Positions 43,178 to 52,309 of a DNA stretch of 64,000 nucleotides are shown here, piece after piece. The first letter of the stretch is position 1, and the number at the start of each line of letters is the position of its first letter. A program made the position numbers and the translations under genes. Below the pieces are notes generated by a model. It was not told where the DNA came from. It saw nothing but the letters and a program-made list of their open reading frames with translations, and did not search any database. This stretch comes from an uncultured Syntrophobacterales bacterium (lineage in GTDB: Bacteria; Desulfobacterota; Syntrophia; Syntrophales; UBA5619): positions 16,620 through 80,619 of the forward strand of contig CAIYSL010000015.1 in the NCBI GenBank assembly GCA_903928915.1. Direction: 5' to 3'.

Positions 43178-45495
43178 GGCGTCTGTGCCTCCCCGATCAG
43201 GTCGCGGACGACCTTGAGCAGCGTCTCGTCGTGGAAGCTGCCCTTGGTCAGGTAATAGTCGGCCCCCGCCTCCAGCCCCCGCAGGCGGTCCTCTTCGCGG
43301 TCCTTGTAGGAGACGATCATCACCGGCAGGTCCCGGAGGAGGGGGTCGGCCTTGATCTTGCGGACCAGCTCGATCCCGTTCATCCGCGGCATGTCCACGT
43401 CCGAGACGACCAGGTCGAAGGCGCCGGCCCGGAGGGTGTTCCAGCCGTCGATCCCGTCCACGGCCACGCTGACCTCGTATCCCTCCGTCTCCAGGAGCTT
43501 CCGTTCCACCTCGCGCACCGTCAGGGAGTCGTCCACGACCAGGATCCGCTTGCCTTTCCCGGGTTGGCGATCCCCGCCCGGCGCGCCCACCTTGCGGGGA
43601 CGGCCGTGGGCGAGCAGCTGGTCGATCGACCGGACCAGGTCGTCCACGTCCAGGATCAAGACGGGCGAGCCGTCCTCGAGGATGGCCCCGGCGCTGATGT
43701 TGGCGAGCTTTCCCAGGCGGCTGTCGAGGGGACGGACCACCAGGTCCCGCTGGCCGAGGAATCGATCCACCACGAGCCCGAAGCGGTTCAGCCGGTCGCT
43801 GAAGACGAGCAGGTGGCAGGGGTCGGTCCCCCCGGCGGGATGGGGGAGCCGAAAGAGCTGCCGGGCGTCCACGATTCCGATGTTCTCCCCGTCGAGGCTG
43901 GTGAACTGCCGGTCTTCGACGACGCGCAGCGATCCGCAGGGGACCTGGAGGAGGCGGTCGATCCGGGTGAGCGGCATGGCGTAGGTTTCGGCTCCGATCT
44001 CGACGAGGAGTGTCCGGACGACCGACAGGGTCAGGGGCAAGAGCAGGACGAAGCGGGTCCCCGTGCCCTCGACGGACTCCACGCGCACCGACCCGCCCAC
44101 CTCCTGGGCCATGGTGAACACCACGTCCAGGCCGACCCCCCGCCCGGAGATCTCCGTCACCTTCCCTGCCGTGGTGAACCCGGGGAGGAAGAGAAACTCC
44201 AGCAGTTCGCCCTTCGTCAGCCCCGCGGCCATGTCCGGATGGACGAGCCCCCGTTCCACGACCTTCGCCCGGAGCCGCTCGAGCGCGATCCCCCGGCCGT
44301 CGTCCGCCACGACGATGTTGAGCATCCCGGCCACGTGCCGGGCCTCGACGGTCAGCCGCCCCTCGGCCGGCTTACCCGCCCGCCCGCGCTCCGGGGGTGT
44401 CTCCAGGCCGTGGTCCAGGGCATTGCGGACCAGGTGCGCAAGCGGGGCCTCCAACTTCTCCAGGATGTCCCGGTCCACCGGCGTCGCCTCACCGAGGACC
44501 TCCAGGCGGACCCTCTTGCCCAGCTCCCGGGCCGTGTCCCGGACCAGCCGGGCGACGCCGTGCAGACCGTCGGAGAAGGGCTGCATGCGGCTGGCCACGA
44601 CCTCGTCGTACAGGCGGTGGGCGAGCTTCTCCAGGCGCCGCGAGGAGAGTTCGAAGTCCACCGTGTGGTCCGCCGTGAGGTGATGGATCCGCGCGAACTC
44701 GTCGAGAACCTCCCTCAGCCGCAGGACCGTCTCCCGGTCGGCCTCCCGGTCCAGTGCCTCCAGGAGATGCTCCAGACTGCTCGTCAGGGGTGGGAAGGCC
44801 TTCTTGATCCTGAGCAGGGCCGGATAGAAGGTCTTGATCGACTGGGTCTGGACCAGACACTCCCCGGCCAGCCCCATCAGCCGGTCGAGGTTTTCCGCCA
44901 TCACCCGGACGATGCCGCCCTCTCCCCGTTCCGGGGCCGCCGGCCGGGGGATCTCCTCCGCGCCCGAAGCGGGTGTCGCGGCTGCCTCCGCGGCCGGCGG
45001 GGGACTACCCGGCGCACGAATCGGGGCCGCAGAAGCCGGGGATGGCCCGGGGGGCGGCGCCGGGGCGCACGGCGGATCCGTCTGCCCTGCCAGGGAAGCG
45101 CGGATCTCCCGGGCCATCCGGTCGAACTCGGCCTCCCGCTCCGCGATCCAGCCGGGGATGGCGGTTGCCTCGCGGCGGGCCATGGCGGCGTACTGGTCGT
45201 TCCCCTTGAGCAGCAGGTCCACGTGCTCGCCTGTCAGTACCAGCGTTTCCTTCTGGACCGCAGCCAGGAGGTCCTCCATGGCGTGGGCAAGGCTGACCGC
45301 CTGGGTAAGCCCCACGATCCGTGCAGCCCCCTTGAGGGAATGGGCCGCCCGCATCAGGGGTTCGATGCGCTCCGGGGCCTGATTCGCCTCGGCCTGGACC
45401 AGCCCCTCCTCCAGGACGCGGGTGTGGTTCTCCAGCTCCACCTTGAGCAGGTCCAGGAGCAGCGGATCGAAGCTGGCAGCGGAGGGTGGGCTCAT
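43174..45495 (-). CDS. cheA: hybrid chemotaxis kinase CheA with C-terminal receiver (WspE type)
   Basis: A 773-residue kinase. Hpt domain with His52 in RAAHSLKG; a long Ala/Pro-rich linker (about 130-200); dimerisation region; ATPase with LVRNALDHGLE, DDGRGI, GRGVGLDVV; CheW-like domain (about 490-620); and a receiver at the end (RILVVDDSLTVRE, VVSDVDMPRMNG, TKGSF). No P2 CheY-binding domain is evident, as in WspE. The kinase should phosphorylate the receiver of the adjacent PP2C regulator. Its own receiver may be a phosphate sink. Confidence 0.95.
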   Translation of the reverse strand: MSPPSAASFDPLLLDLLKVELENHTRVLEEGLVQAEANQAPERIEPLMRAAHSLKGAARIVGLTQAVSLAHAMEDLLAAVQKETLVLTGEHVDLLLKGNDQYAAMARREATAIPGWIAEREAEFDRMAREIRASLAGQTDPPCAPAPPPGPSPASAAPIRAPGSPPPAAEAAATPASGAEEIPRPAAPERGEGGIVRVMAENLDRLMGLAGECLVQTQSIKTFYPALLRIKKAFPPLTSSLEHLLEALDREADRETVLRLREVLDEFARIHHLTADHTVDFELSSRRLEKLAHRLYDEVVASRMQPFSDGLHGVARLVRDTARELGKRVRLEVLGEATPVDRDILEKLEAPLAHLVRNALDHGLETPPERGRAGKPAEGRLTVEARHVAGMLNIVVADDGRGIALERLRAKVVERGLVHPDMAAGLTKGELLEFLFLPGFTTAGKVTEISGRGVGLDVVFTMAQEVGGSVRVESVEGTGTRFVLLLPLTLSVVRTLLVEIGAETYAMPLTRIDRLLQVPCGSLRVVEDRQFTSLDGENIGIVDARQLFRLPHPAGGTDPCHLLVFSDRLNRFGLVVDRFLGQRDLVVRPLDSRLGKLANISAGAILEDGSPVLILDVDDLVRSIDQLLAHGRPRKVGAPGGDRQPGKGKRILVVDDSLTVREVERKLLETEGYEVSVAVDGIDGWNTLRAGAFDLVVSDVDMPRMNGIELVRKIKADPLLRDLPVMIVSYKDREEDRLRGLEAGADYYLTKGSFHDETLLKVVRDLIGEAQTP

Positions 45496-46160
45496 GGGGC
45501 GAGACTCCTGGTCAGGGCGGCGAACAGCTTCTCCTCGGCGATCAGGCCGATGGTCCTGTCCTCCCCGGGGAAGATGCCCGCGGTGAGCGCCCGGACGGAC
45601 TTGGCCGCCGTAGCCGGGAGCCCCCGCAGGGCCTCCGGCGGGAAGCGGCGCACGCCCAGGACTTCGTCGGCGGCAAAGGCAAAGCGGTGTCCCTGACGGG
45701 CGACGACGACGAGGCGGGGGTAGGCGGTGCGGCCGACCGTGCCCGTTTCCCCGGCGGGGATCTCCATCAGGGCCGCCAGCGACATACAGCAGATCAGCTC
45801 CCCGTTCACGTTGACGATCCCCGTGAACACCTCACCGGTCCTGAGGGGGATGCTGTGCGGCGGGACCGTCTCGGCCGCCTCCTGGAAAAAGACGGTCTTG
45901 AGCGCCAGGAGCTCCGGCCCGAGGCGAAAGACGACGACCGACAGGGTTTCCGCCTCCGCTTCGTCTTTCGGAGCGGCCAGGAGCTTCGCCAGCTCTTCGG
46001 GATAGTCCCGGGGGGACTGGCGGTCCAGGAGGCGGCGTCCCGCCGCGGTGTAGACAGGGCAGTGCCGGCAATGGCCCAGGCCGGCCAGTTCCGGGCAGCT
46101 CTTGTCGCCGAACACGCCCGTTTCCTTCCAGCAGGCGCTGCTAAGGCCCGGCTGTTCCAT
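45492..46160 (-). CDS. CheW-like adaptor with N-terminal cysteine cluster (WspD type)
   Basis: A 222-residue coupling protein. The C-terminal CheW domain (about 75-215) has GIVNVNGELICCMSLAALM. The N-terminus carries CWKETGVFGDKSCPEL...HCRHCPVY with cysteines at 10, 22, 31 and 34, matching the WspD family's conserved cysteine-rich head. Its ATG overlaps the cheR end by 20 bases and follows GGGAGGTTCG. Probably links the MCP to CheA together with the second CheW. Confidence 0.9.
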   Translation of the reverse strand: MEQPGLSSACWKETGVFGDKSCPELAGLGHCRHCPVYTAAGRRLLDRQSPRDYPEELAKLLAAPKDEAEAETLSVVVFRLGPELLALKTVFFQEAAETVPPHSIPLRTGEVFTGIVNVNGELICCMSLAALMEIPAGETGTVGRTAYPRLVVVARQGHRFAFAADEVLGVRRFPPEALRGLPATAAKSVRALTAGIFPGEDRTIGLIAEEKLFAALTRSLAP

Positions 46161-47436
46161 CGAACCTCCCTTCCTGCATCTCGGCCCGGCGGCGGTACGT
46201 TCGGGCCTTCCGGTCGTTTCCCTGCCGCCGGTACAGCAGGCTCACATGGATCAGGCTCTCGTAATGGTCCGGGGCGAGCGAGAGGGCCTGGAGGTAACAC
46301 CCCTCCGCCTCCCCGGGCCGGCGGGCCGCCTCGTTGATCAGCCCCAGGAGGCAGTAGAGGTCGGCATGGGGGCGCTCGCGCAGGTGGCGCCGGCAGAGGG
46401 CTTCAGCCTCGGCGAGGCGGCCCCGGTCGGCCAGGGCGAGGGCCTCGGCGTGCCGGGAGCCAGCGCCACCCGCCGGGGCAGAGGGGGCGGCGGTCCGGGG
46501 GGGGGTTCCCGGCGCGGGAGCCGGGCGTCTCCCGGGCGGGCAAATCGGCACGCCGGCCGCACGCGGGACAGCGGCAGGCGCCGGCCCCGCGGCGGAGCGC
46601 CGCGGCTGCGGACCGCCTTTGCCGGCACCCGCCGCGACCGGCCCGCGGCGGCAGGCGAAGGCCCGCGCGTGGCGGACCGCGGTGAACCCCTCCTGCCGGA
46701 GGATCCCCGTCTCGGCGTGGCCGGTGAACAGAATGCCGTCCGGGGCCAGCAGGCGCTCGACGTTCGCCAGCAGCTGCCGCCGGGCGGCAGCGGTCAGGTA
46801 GATGAAGATGTTCCGGCAGAAGATGACGTCGTAGGGCCCCGCGGCGGCCAGGAAGTCCGGACGGATGAGGTTCCCGCGGTAAAACCGGACCAGCCCTGCC
46901 ACTCGCTCCGCGAGTCTCATTCCCCGGGGGGTCGGACGGAAGAAGGCCTCCCGGGCGGCCTCCAGGGGCTGCCGGAACGAGTCCCGGCCGTAGAGGGCCT
47001 TTTTCGCGCAGGTCAGGGCCCTCCGGCTGATGTCCGCCGCGTCCAGGGTGAACCGTTCGGCCGCCAGACCGGCCTCCAGCAGGGTCATGGCGATCGAATA
47101 GGGCTCCTCGCCCGTGGAGCAGGGGGCCGACAGGACCCGGAGCGGCCGGTCCGGGTGGCCGGGGAGCCATTCCCGCTCGAGGAATCGCCGCAAAAAAACG
47201 AAGGGCTCGGAGTCGCGGAAGAACCACGTCTCCGGAACGACCAGCTCCTCCAGGAGCCGTTCGGACTCTTCCGGGGACGCGGCCAGGAGCGCCAGGTAGG
47301 CATCTGCCTCTGCGGCGCCGGAGCGTTTCACGGCCGCGGCGATGATCCGCTCGACGCTGCGCCTGCCGAGGGCTTCTCCCTCCAGCCCCAGTGTATCGGC
47401 GCACCATTTTTCCACAGCAGCACCGGTATCCATCAT
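46141..47436 (-). CDS. cheR: CheR methyltransferase with C-terminal TPR (WspC type)
   Basis: A 431-residue receptor methyltransferase. The N-terminal CheR domain has ELVVPETWFFRDSEPF, the SAM motif VLSAPCSTGEEPYSIAM and FCRNIFIYL. A Pro/Ala/Arg-rich linker (about 265-330) leads to two or three TPR motifs (about 330-415), as in WspC, which are used for protein contacts. ATG overlaps the end of the first CheW gene by four bases. Modifies the operon's own MCP. Confidence 0.93.
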   Translation of the reverse strand: MMDTGAAVEKWCADTLGLEGEALGRRSVERIIAAAVKRSGAAEADAYLALLAASPEESERLLEELVVPETWFFRDSEPFVFLRRFLEREWLPGHPDRPLRVLSAPCSTGEEPYSIAMTLLEAGLAAERFTLDAADISRRALTCAKKALYGRDSFRQPLEAAREAFFRPTPRGMRLAERVAGLVRFYRGNLIRPDFLAAAGPYDVIFCRNIFIYLTAAARRQLLANVERLLAPDGILFTGHAETGILRQEGFTAVRHARAFACRRGPVAAGAGKGGPQPRRSAAGPAPAAVPRAAGVPICPPGRRPAPAPGTPPRTAAPSAPAGGAGSRHAEALALADRGRLAEAEALCRRHLRERPHADLYCLLGLINEAARRPGEAEGCYLQALSLAPDHYESLIHVSLLYRRQGNDRKARTYRRRAEMQEGRFDGTAGP

Positions 47437-47894
47437 CCGTCCTCAGCCGCGGTAAACAGGGCCGCCCGCAACTCCGGCGTCAGCAGGTCTTCGACCCTGA
47501 CCCGCAGAATCGCCCCGCCCGGGCGGAGGCAGATACCGCCCAGGTAGGGGGCCGCGGCCAGGTTGACCCCGAGGGGTTGAACGTCGCCTTCCGTACAGCT
47601 GACCGTCTCGGTCACCCGCTCGGCCATCAGCCCCAGGACCCGGTGCCCCCCCGCCCGGTCCGGGTAATCGGTCAGGATGATCCGCGTGCTGAAGAAGGGG
47701 CGCGAGGCGATGCCGGTGATGAGGGCCGTCAGGTCGACGACCGGAACCGGCGTTCCGCGGTAGTTGATCAGGCCCGCCACCGCGGGGCCGGCATGGGGAA
47801 GCTCCCGGAAGGTGACCCGGGGGACCACCTCGATCACTTCCGCCACGTCCAGGCCGTAGCGGTCGTTTCCCGCCTGAAACTGAAGCAGCAGCAT
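47433..47894 (-). CDS. cheW: CheW coupling protein (WspB type)
   Basis: A 153-residue stand-alone CheW: LLQFQAGNDRYGLDVAEVIEVVP, GLINYRGTPVPVVDL and LGLMAERVTETV. ATG at 47894 follows AGGGAAAGAG. It sits between the MCP and CheR. Two CheW-type proteins in one operon are a hallmark of Wsp-type clusters. Confidence 0.94.
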   Translation of the reverse strand: MLLLQFQAGNDRYGLDVAEVIEVVPRVTFRELPHAGPAVAGLINYRGTPVPVVDLTALITGIASRPFFSTRIILTDYPDRAGGHRVLGLMAERVTETVSCTEGDVQPLGVNLAAAPYLGGICLRPGGAILRVRVEDLLTPELRAALFTAAEDG

Positions 47895-47904
47895 CTCTCT
47901 TTCC

Positions 47905-50133
47905 CTAGGAGCTGATCCGGAAGCGCGCAACCTCCCCCTGCAGCCCCTGGACGGCGTCGTTGAGCTGCTCCGTGGCCGACTTGAATTCGCCGAGCGATTC
48001 GCGGGTCTGCTGGGCCGCCTGGGCGAGCTGGGTCATGGCCTCGTTGATCTGCAGGGCGCCCTGCGACTGGGCGTGCATCCCCTCCTTGACCGCGTCGAAC
48101 TGCGGCCCGTGGGACCGCACCTGGTCGATGATCCCGGCAAGCTGGCCGCTCAGGGTGACGACCGCGTCCGCCCCGCTGCGCACCTCATCGGCGAATTTGT
48201 CCATCTCCATCACCCCCGAGGAGACCGAGGACTGCATCTCCTTGACCACGTGCTCGATGTCCTGGGTGGCGATGGCCGTCTGGTCGGCCAGGCGGCTCAC
48301 CTCGCGGGCCACGACGGAGAACCCCTTCCCGAACTCCCCGGCCTTCTCCGCCTCGATTGCGGCGTTCAGCGCCAAGAGGTTGGTCTGATCGGCGATCTTG
48401 TTGATCGTGGTGACCACGTTGGAGATCTTGTTCGCCCGGTCGTTGATGATGGCGAGCTTCGCCGACACCGAGGAGGTTGCCTGCATCAGGGTGCGCATCG
48501 CACCCTCCATTGTGGTGAGATCCTGCCGGCCCAGCTCGGCCATACCGATCGTGGCGCCGAGGTTGCCGCTCACCCCGTCCATCGTGGCGACGAGCTCCTC
48601 GGCCGTGGCCGAAATCTGACGGCTCGTGGCATTGACCTCGGTGGTGGAGGCGGCCTGCTCGGCCACCGTGGCCTCGAGCTGGCGGGCCGAGGCGGCGATC
48701 TCGGTCGCGGAGGTGGTGACCTGGATCCCCGACCGCTGGACCTGGCCGATCAGGGAATCGAGGTTCCCCGTCATGGTCTGGAAGGCGGCCAGCAGTTCCT
48801 TCGTCTCGTCCTGATCCCGGAAGATCAACGCGTCGGGCGCGGGGTTGAGGAGCTTCGCCGGCAGTTCCTGGAGCTCCTGCCTGGCCTGCTGGACGTTGCC
48901 CTCGGCGATCCCCTTGGCGAGTTTCGTCGTGATCCCGAGCGGCCGGATGATGCGTCTCCCGAAGAGCACCGCCAGGACGATGACCAGCGTCAGGATCAGG
49001 GTCGCCGTGAGAAAGAACTCGCGCTGAAGCCGTTTGATGACGCCCTGCAGGCGGGTGATCGGGACGTGGTAGTCCTCCTCGTAGGTGCCGGCCGAGATCA
49101 CCCAGTCGAAGGGGGCGAAGTAGAGGGCGGCCGACACCTTCTTGCGCGGGGCCGAATCGCCGATATTCTGCCAGTGATAGGTCTGGGAGAAGACCTCGCC
49201 CTTCTTCCGCTTCATCGACTGCCTGACCATCTCCTGCACGAAGAGGCCGCCGTCGGCATCCTTGGCATTCCAGATGTTCTCCCCGTCCCGTTTGCCGCCC
49301 TGGGAGATGATGTACCGTCCCCGCTGCTCCCCGCTGCCGCCCACAACGGCGACATAACCGGTCTTGCCCACCTTGGTGCTCATGATGACCCTGCGCAGGG
49401 TGTCGACGGATTCGAGCTTCTCGCCGATGAAGATCAGCCCGATGACCTTGCCCTGGCCGTCCTTCAGCGGCTCATAGGCGGTCAGGTACCACGTGTCCAC
49501 TATGTAGGCGTACCCCCGGGAGGAGATGCCCTTCATTGCGTTGGCCACGACCGGACTCGGCGTCCCGTCGGGTCTCTGGGCCGGGATGTACGTCCCGATC
49601 GCCCGTTTCTTGTCGGCGTTCTCCAGGGTGCTGGCCACGCGGAGCATATCCCCCTCTTCGGTCATCCGCTGGAAGATCGTGCAGCCCGCGCCGGTGAAAC
49701 CCGCGACCAGGTCGACGATGGGGGTCGCCGTGCCGGTATCGCGGTTCTGCCCGAGCCAGGTCTTGCCGATCAGCATCTTGGGCAACCGAACGGTCCTGCT
49801 CTCCTGGGTGAATTGGTTGACCGCTTCCCACGTGACCGACTCCGCGGAGAGGCTCACCGTGTTGTGCTGTTTGAGGAGTTCCTCCGCCAGCTTCAGGTCG
49901 TTGCTGATCTTCTGCTGAATCAGATCGTTTGCCGTCTCGCAGAGGCCGTAGACATCCGCGGCGATCTGGGCGATGTTCGTCATGGCCAGCGACTGGAGCT
50001 CATTGGCCGCCACCTGGGCTACCGAGGTCTGGAATCGGTCGACCAGTACGAAGATGGCCAGGACCGGCAGCATGGCCGCCAGGATGGCCAGGGCCACCAC
50101 CTTGCGCTTCAACGTCAGTCTGACTTTCAGCAT
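47905..50133 (-). CDS. methyl-accepting chemotaxis protein with dCache-type sensor (WspA position)
   Basis: A 742-residue receptor. Helix about 12-32, a large periplasmic sensor (about 40-365) resembling Cache_3-Cache_2 (VDTWYLTAYEPLKDGQGKVIGLIFIGEKLE, GKTGYVAVVGGSG, FDWVISAGTYEEDY), helix about 375-395, HAMP, then the MCP signal domain with the hairpin NKIADQTNLLALNAAIEAEKAGEFGKGFSVVAREVSRLADQT. The ligand is likely a small carboxylate or amino acid by family, but unknown. SD CAAGGAGGGTAC before ATG. First gene of the operon; WspA of Pseudomonas has a different sensor. Confidence 0.95.
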   Translation of the reverse strand: MLKVRLTLKRKVVALAILAAMLPVLAIFVLVDRFQTSVAQVAANELQSLAMTNIAQIAADVYGLCETANDLIQQKISNDLKLAEELLKQHNTVSLSAESVTWEAVNQFTQESRTVRLPKMLIGKTWLGQNRDTGTATPIVDLVAGFTGAGCTIFQRMTEEGDMLRVASTLENADKKRAIGTYIPAQRPDGTPSPVVANAMKGISSRGYAYIVDTWYLTAYEPLKDGQGKVIGLIFIGEKLESVDTLRRVIMSTKVGKTGYVAVVGGSGEQRGRYIISQGGKRDGENIWNAKDADGGLFVQEMVRQSMKRKKGEVFSQTYHWQNIGDSAPRKKVSAALYFAPFDWVISAGTYEEDYHVPITRLQGVIKRLQREFFLTATLILTLVIVLAVLFGRRIIRPLGITTKLAKGIAEGNVQQARQELQELPAKLLNPAPDALIFRDQDETKELLAAFQTMTGNLDSLIGQVQRSGIQVTTSATEIAASARQLEATVAEQAASTTEVNATSRQISATAEELVATMDGVSGNLGATIGMAELGRQDLTTMEGAMRTLMQATSSVSAKLAIINDRANKISNVVTTINKIADQTNLLALNAAIEAEKAGEFGKGFSVVAREVSRLADQTAIATQDIEHVVKEMQSSVSSGVMEMDKFADEVRSGADAVVTLSGQLAGIIDQVRSHGPQFDAVKEGMHAQSQGALQINEAMTQLAQAAQQTRESLGEFKSATEQLNDAVQGLQGEVARFRISS

Positions 50134-50225
50134 GTACCCTCCTTGGGCGCCGGCACCGCCCGGCGAGTCGCGGGGAGAAGCGGAAAAACCTGTTTCTTAA
50201 TGGCAGTTTACTCAAGGGGCGCGTA

Positions 50226-50254
50226 AGTATAAGAAAGGGACGCCCTGCTGTCAA
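50226..50254 (-). promoter_or_regulatory. strong sigma-70 promoter of the chemosensory operon
   Basis: Minus strand TTGACA (50254-50249), exactly 17 bases, TATACT (50231-50226): near-perfect consensus, with a leader of about 85 bases before the MCP start. Confidence 0.72.
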
Positions 50255-50284
50255 CAACCATTTGATCCCGCGGATAAGGTCTCC

Positions 50285-50313
50285 TTGCCCCTGAACGGAA
50301 CTTCTGCTATACA
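50285..50313 (+). promoter_or_regulatory. sigma-70-like promoter of paaK
   Basis: TTGCCC (50285-50290), 17-base spacer, TATACA (50308-50313), leader of about 85 bases. Divergent from the chemosensory promoter. Confidence 0.4.
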
Positions 50314-50404
50314 TCGTCACGAGCCATGCGGAGGATTTCTTTTGGGGAACGGCAAGGGGATCCGGTGTCTTGTCCGTTCCGCTACGCCGAACAGGGGAGG
50401 ACGT

Positions 50405-51712
50405 ATGATCTACAATGAAGATTTTGAGACGCTGCCGCGCGAGGTGATGGAAACCCTGCAGCTCAAACGGCTCAAGCAGGTCGTCCAGCGGGTGTACCAT
50501 ACCGTGGGGTTCTACCGGAGGAGCTTCGACAATGCCGGGGTCCAGCCGGACGATATCACCTCCCTTGACGACCTGAAGAAGTTCCCCTTCACCACGAAGC
50601 AGGACCTCAGGGACAACTATCCCTTCGGCCTGTTCGCCGTGCCGATGAGCAGCGTCGTGCGGCTCCACGCCTCCTCCGGGACGACGGGGCGCGCGACCGT
50701 CGTCGGGTATACGCGGCGGGACATCGACACCTGGTCGGAGCTGATGGCCCGCTGCCTCGTCGCTGCCGGGGTGACGAAAAACGACATCCTCCACAACGCC
50801 TACGGATACGGGCTGTTCACCGGTGGTCTGGGGGTGCACTACGGGGCCGAAACGCTGGGGGCGAGCGTCATCCCCATCTCCGGCGGCAACACGAAGCGGC
50901 AGATCATGATCCTCCAGGACTTCGGCCCGACGGCGATCTGCTGCACCCCCTCCTACGCCCTTAACCTTGCCGAGCAGGGCAGGGCGATGGGGGTCGACAT
51001 GAAGGCGCTCAAGCTCCGGGTCGGGATCTTCGGGGCCGAACCCTGGAGCGAAAAGATGCGCGCCGAGATCGAGGACGCACTGGGCCTTGCCGCGCTCAAC
51101 ATCTACGGGCTGTCGGAAATCATGGGCCCGGGGGTGGCGATGGAGTGCATCGAAGACCGGCAGGGGATGCACATCTTCGAGGACCATTTCCTCGTGGAGG
51201 TGATCGACCCGGCGACCGGCGAGGTCCTCCCGCCGGGCGAACCGGGGGAGCTGGTGTTCACCACCCTCACCAAGGAGGCCTTCCCGCTGATCCGCTACCG
51301 GACGCGGGACATCTCCCGCCTGCTGCCGGAACCCTGCCGCTGCGGCCGGACGCACATCCGGATGGACCGCATCACGGGACGCAGCGACGACATGCTGATC
51401 ATCCGGGGGGTGAACGTGTTCCCCTCCCAGATCGAGGCGGTGCTGATGGGGGTGGAGGGGCTGGGTCCCCACTATCAGATCATCGTAGACCGGGAGGAAA
51501 ACCTCGACACCCTCGAGGTCCAGGTGGAGGTCAGCGAAAAGCTCTTCGCCTCCGGCGACGAGGTGAAGGTCCTCCAGGGCACGGAACGGCGCATCGTCAA
51601 GGACATCAAGGATTACCTCGGGATCTCCGCCAAGGTGAAACTGGTCGAGCCGAAATCCCTCCAGCGGTTCGAAGGGAAGGCGAGCAGGGTGCAGGACCGG
51701 CGCCGGATCTGA
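50405..51712 (+). CDS. paaK: phenylacetate-CoA ligase (AMP-forming)
   Basis: Activates phenylacetate or a related aromatic acid with CoA and ATP, 435 residues. [17 protein letters not shown] is the P-loop, [16 protein letters not shown] the adenylate-binding motif, and [13 protein letters not shown] with [20 protein letters not shown] the hinge and C-terminal domain. ATG at 50405 follows AGGGGAGGACGT. The ACT-domain gene follows 86 bases later, the usual partner of paaK in deltaproteobacteria. In such anaerobes it serves oxidation of aromatic amino acids through arylacetates. Confidence 0.94.
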   Translation: MIYNEDFETLPREVMETLQLKRLKQVVQRVYHTVGFYRRSFDNAGVQPDDITSLDDLKKFPFTTKQDLRDNYPFGLFAVPMSSVVRLHASSGTTGRATVVGYTRRDIDTWSELMARCLVAAGVTKNDILHNAYGYGLFTGGLGVHYGAETLGASVIPISGGNTKRQIMILQDFGPTAICCTPSYALNLAEQGRAMGVDMKALKLRVGIFGAEPWSEKMRAEIEDALGLAALNIYGLSEIMGPGVAMECIEDRQGMHIFEDHFLVEVIDPATGEVLPPGEPGELVFTTLTKEAFPLIRYRTRDISRLLPEPCRCGRTHIRMDRITGRSDDMLIIRGVNVFPSQIEAVLMGVEGLGPHYQIIVDREENLDTLEVQVEVSEKLFASGDEVKVLQGTERRIVKDIKDYLGISAKVKLVEPKSLQRFEGKASRVQDRRRI

Positions 51713-51798
51713 GGCGCATCTGCGGTTAACGGAGGGCGGCACGGCTGCGGGCGCGGAGCCGCCTGCACCAGGGAGAGCAGAACGAGAGGGGGCCGGCG

Positions 51799-52230
51799 AT
51801 GAAGGTAGAACAGCTGTCGATATTCCTGGAGAACAAACCGGGGGCGCTCGAGGAGGTCACCCGCATCCTGAAGGAGGCCGGGATCAACATCCGGACCCTG
51901 TCGTTGGCGGATACCTCCGACTTCGGCATCCTCCGGCTGATCGTCGACGACGTCGACCGGGCGAGCCAGGTCCTGAAGGAGCAGGGGCTCCGGATCAACC
52001 GGACCATCGTCGTGGCCGTCGAGGTCCCGGACCGGCCGGGGGGGCTGCACAGCATCCTGGCGATGCTCTCGCAAAACGGGATCAACGTGGAGTACCTGTA
52101 CGCCTTCGTGGAGCGGAGCGGCGAGCACGCCGTGATCATCTTCCGGTTCGACGCGCCGGACAAGGCGATCGATGTCCTCCAGAAGAACGGGATGACCGTG
52201 CTGGCAGGGGCGAAGCTCTACGGCCTGTAG
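51799..52230 (+). CDS. tandem ACT-domain amino-acid-binding protein
   Basis: A 143-residue protein consisting of two ACT domains (about 2-70 and 72-140: [31 protein letters not shown] and [33 protein letters not shown]). Such small tandem-ACT proteins regularly follow paaK and are thought to sense aromatic or branched amino acids. SD GAGAGGGGGCCGGCG. No catalytic domain is attached, so a regulatory role is likely. Confidence 0.88.
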   Translation: MKVEQLSIFLENKPGALEEVTRILKEAGINIRTLSLADTSDFGILRLIVDDVDRASQVLKEQGLRINRTIVVAVEVPDRPGGLHSILAMLSQNGINVEYLYAFVERSGEHAVIIFRFDAPDKAIDVLQKNGMTVLAGAKLYGL

Positions 52231-52309
52231 GTTCACCGGCGGCGGCTGCGAGAGCTCACATCTTCGTACTGATCCATGCAGACAACTGAATCGGAGGAGC
52301 CAGGTACCT

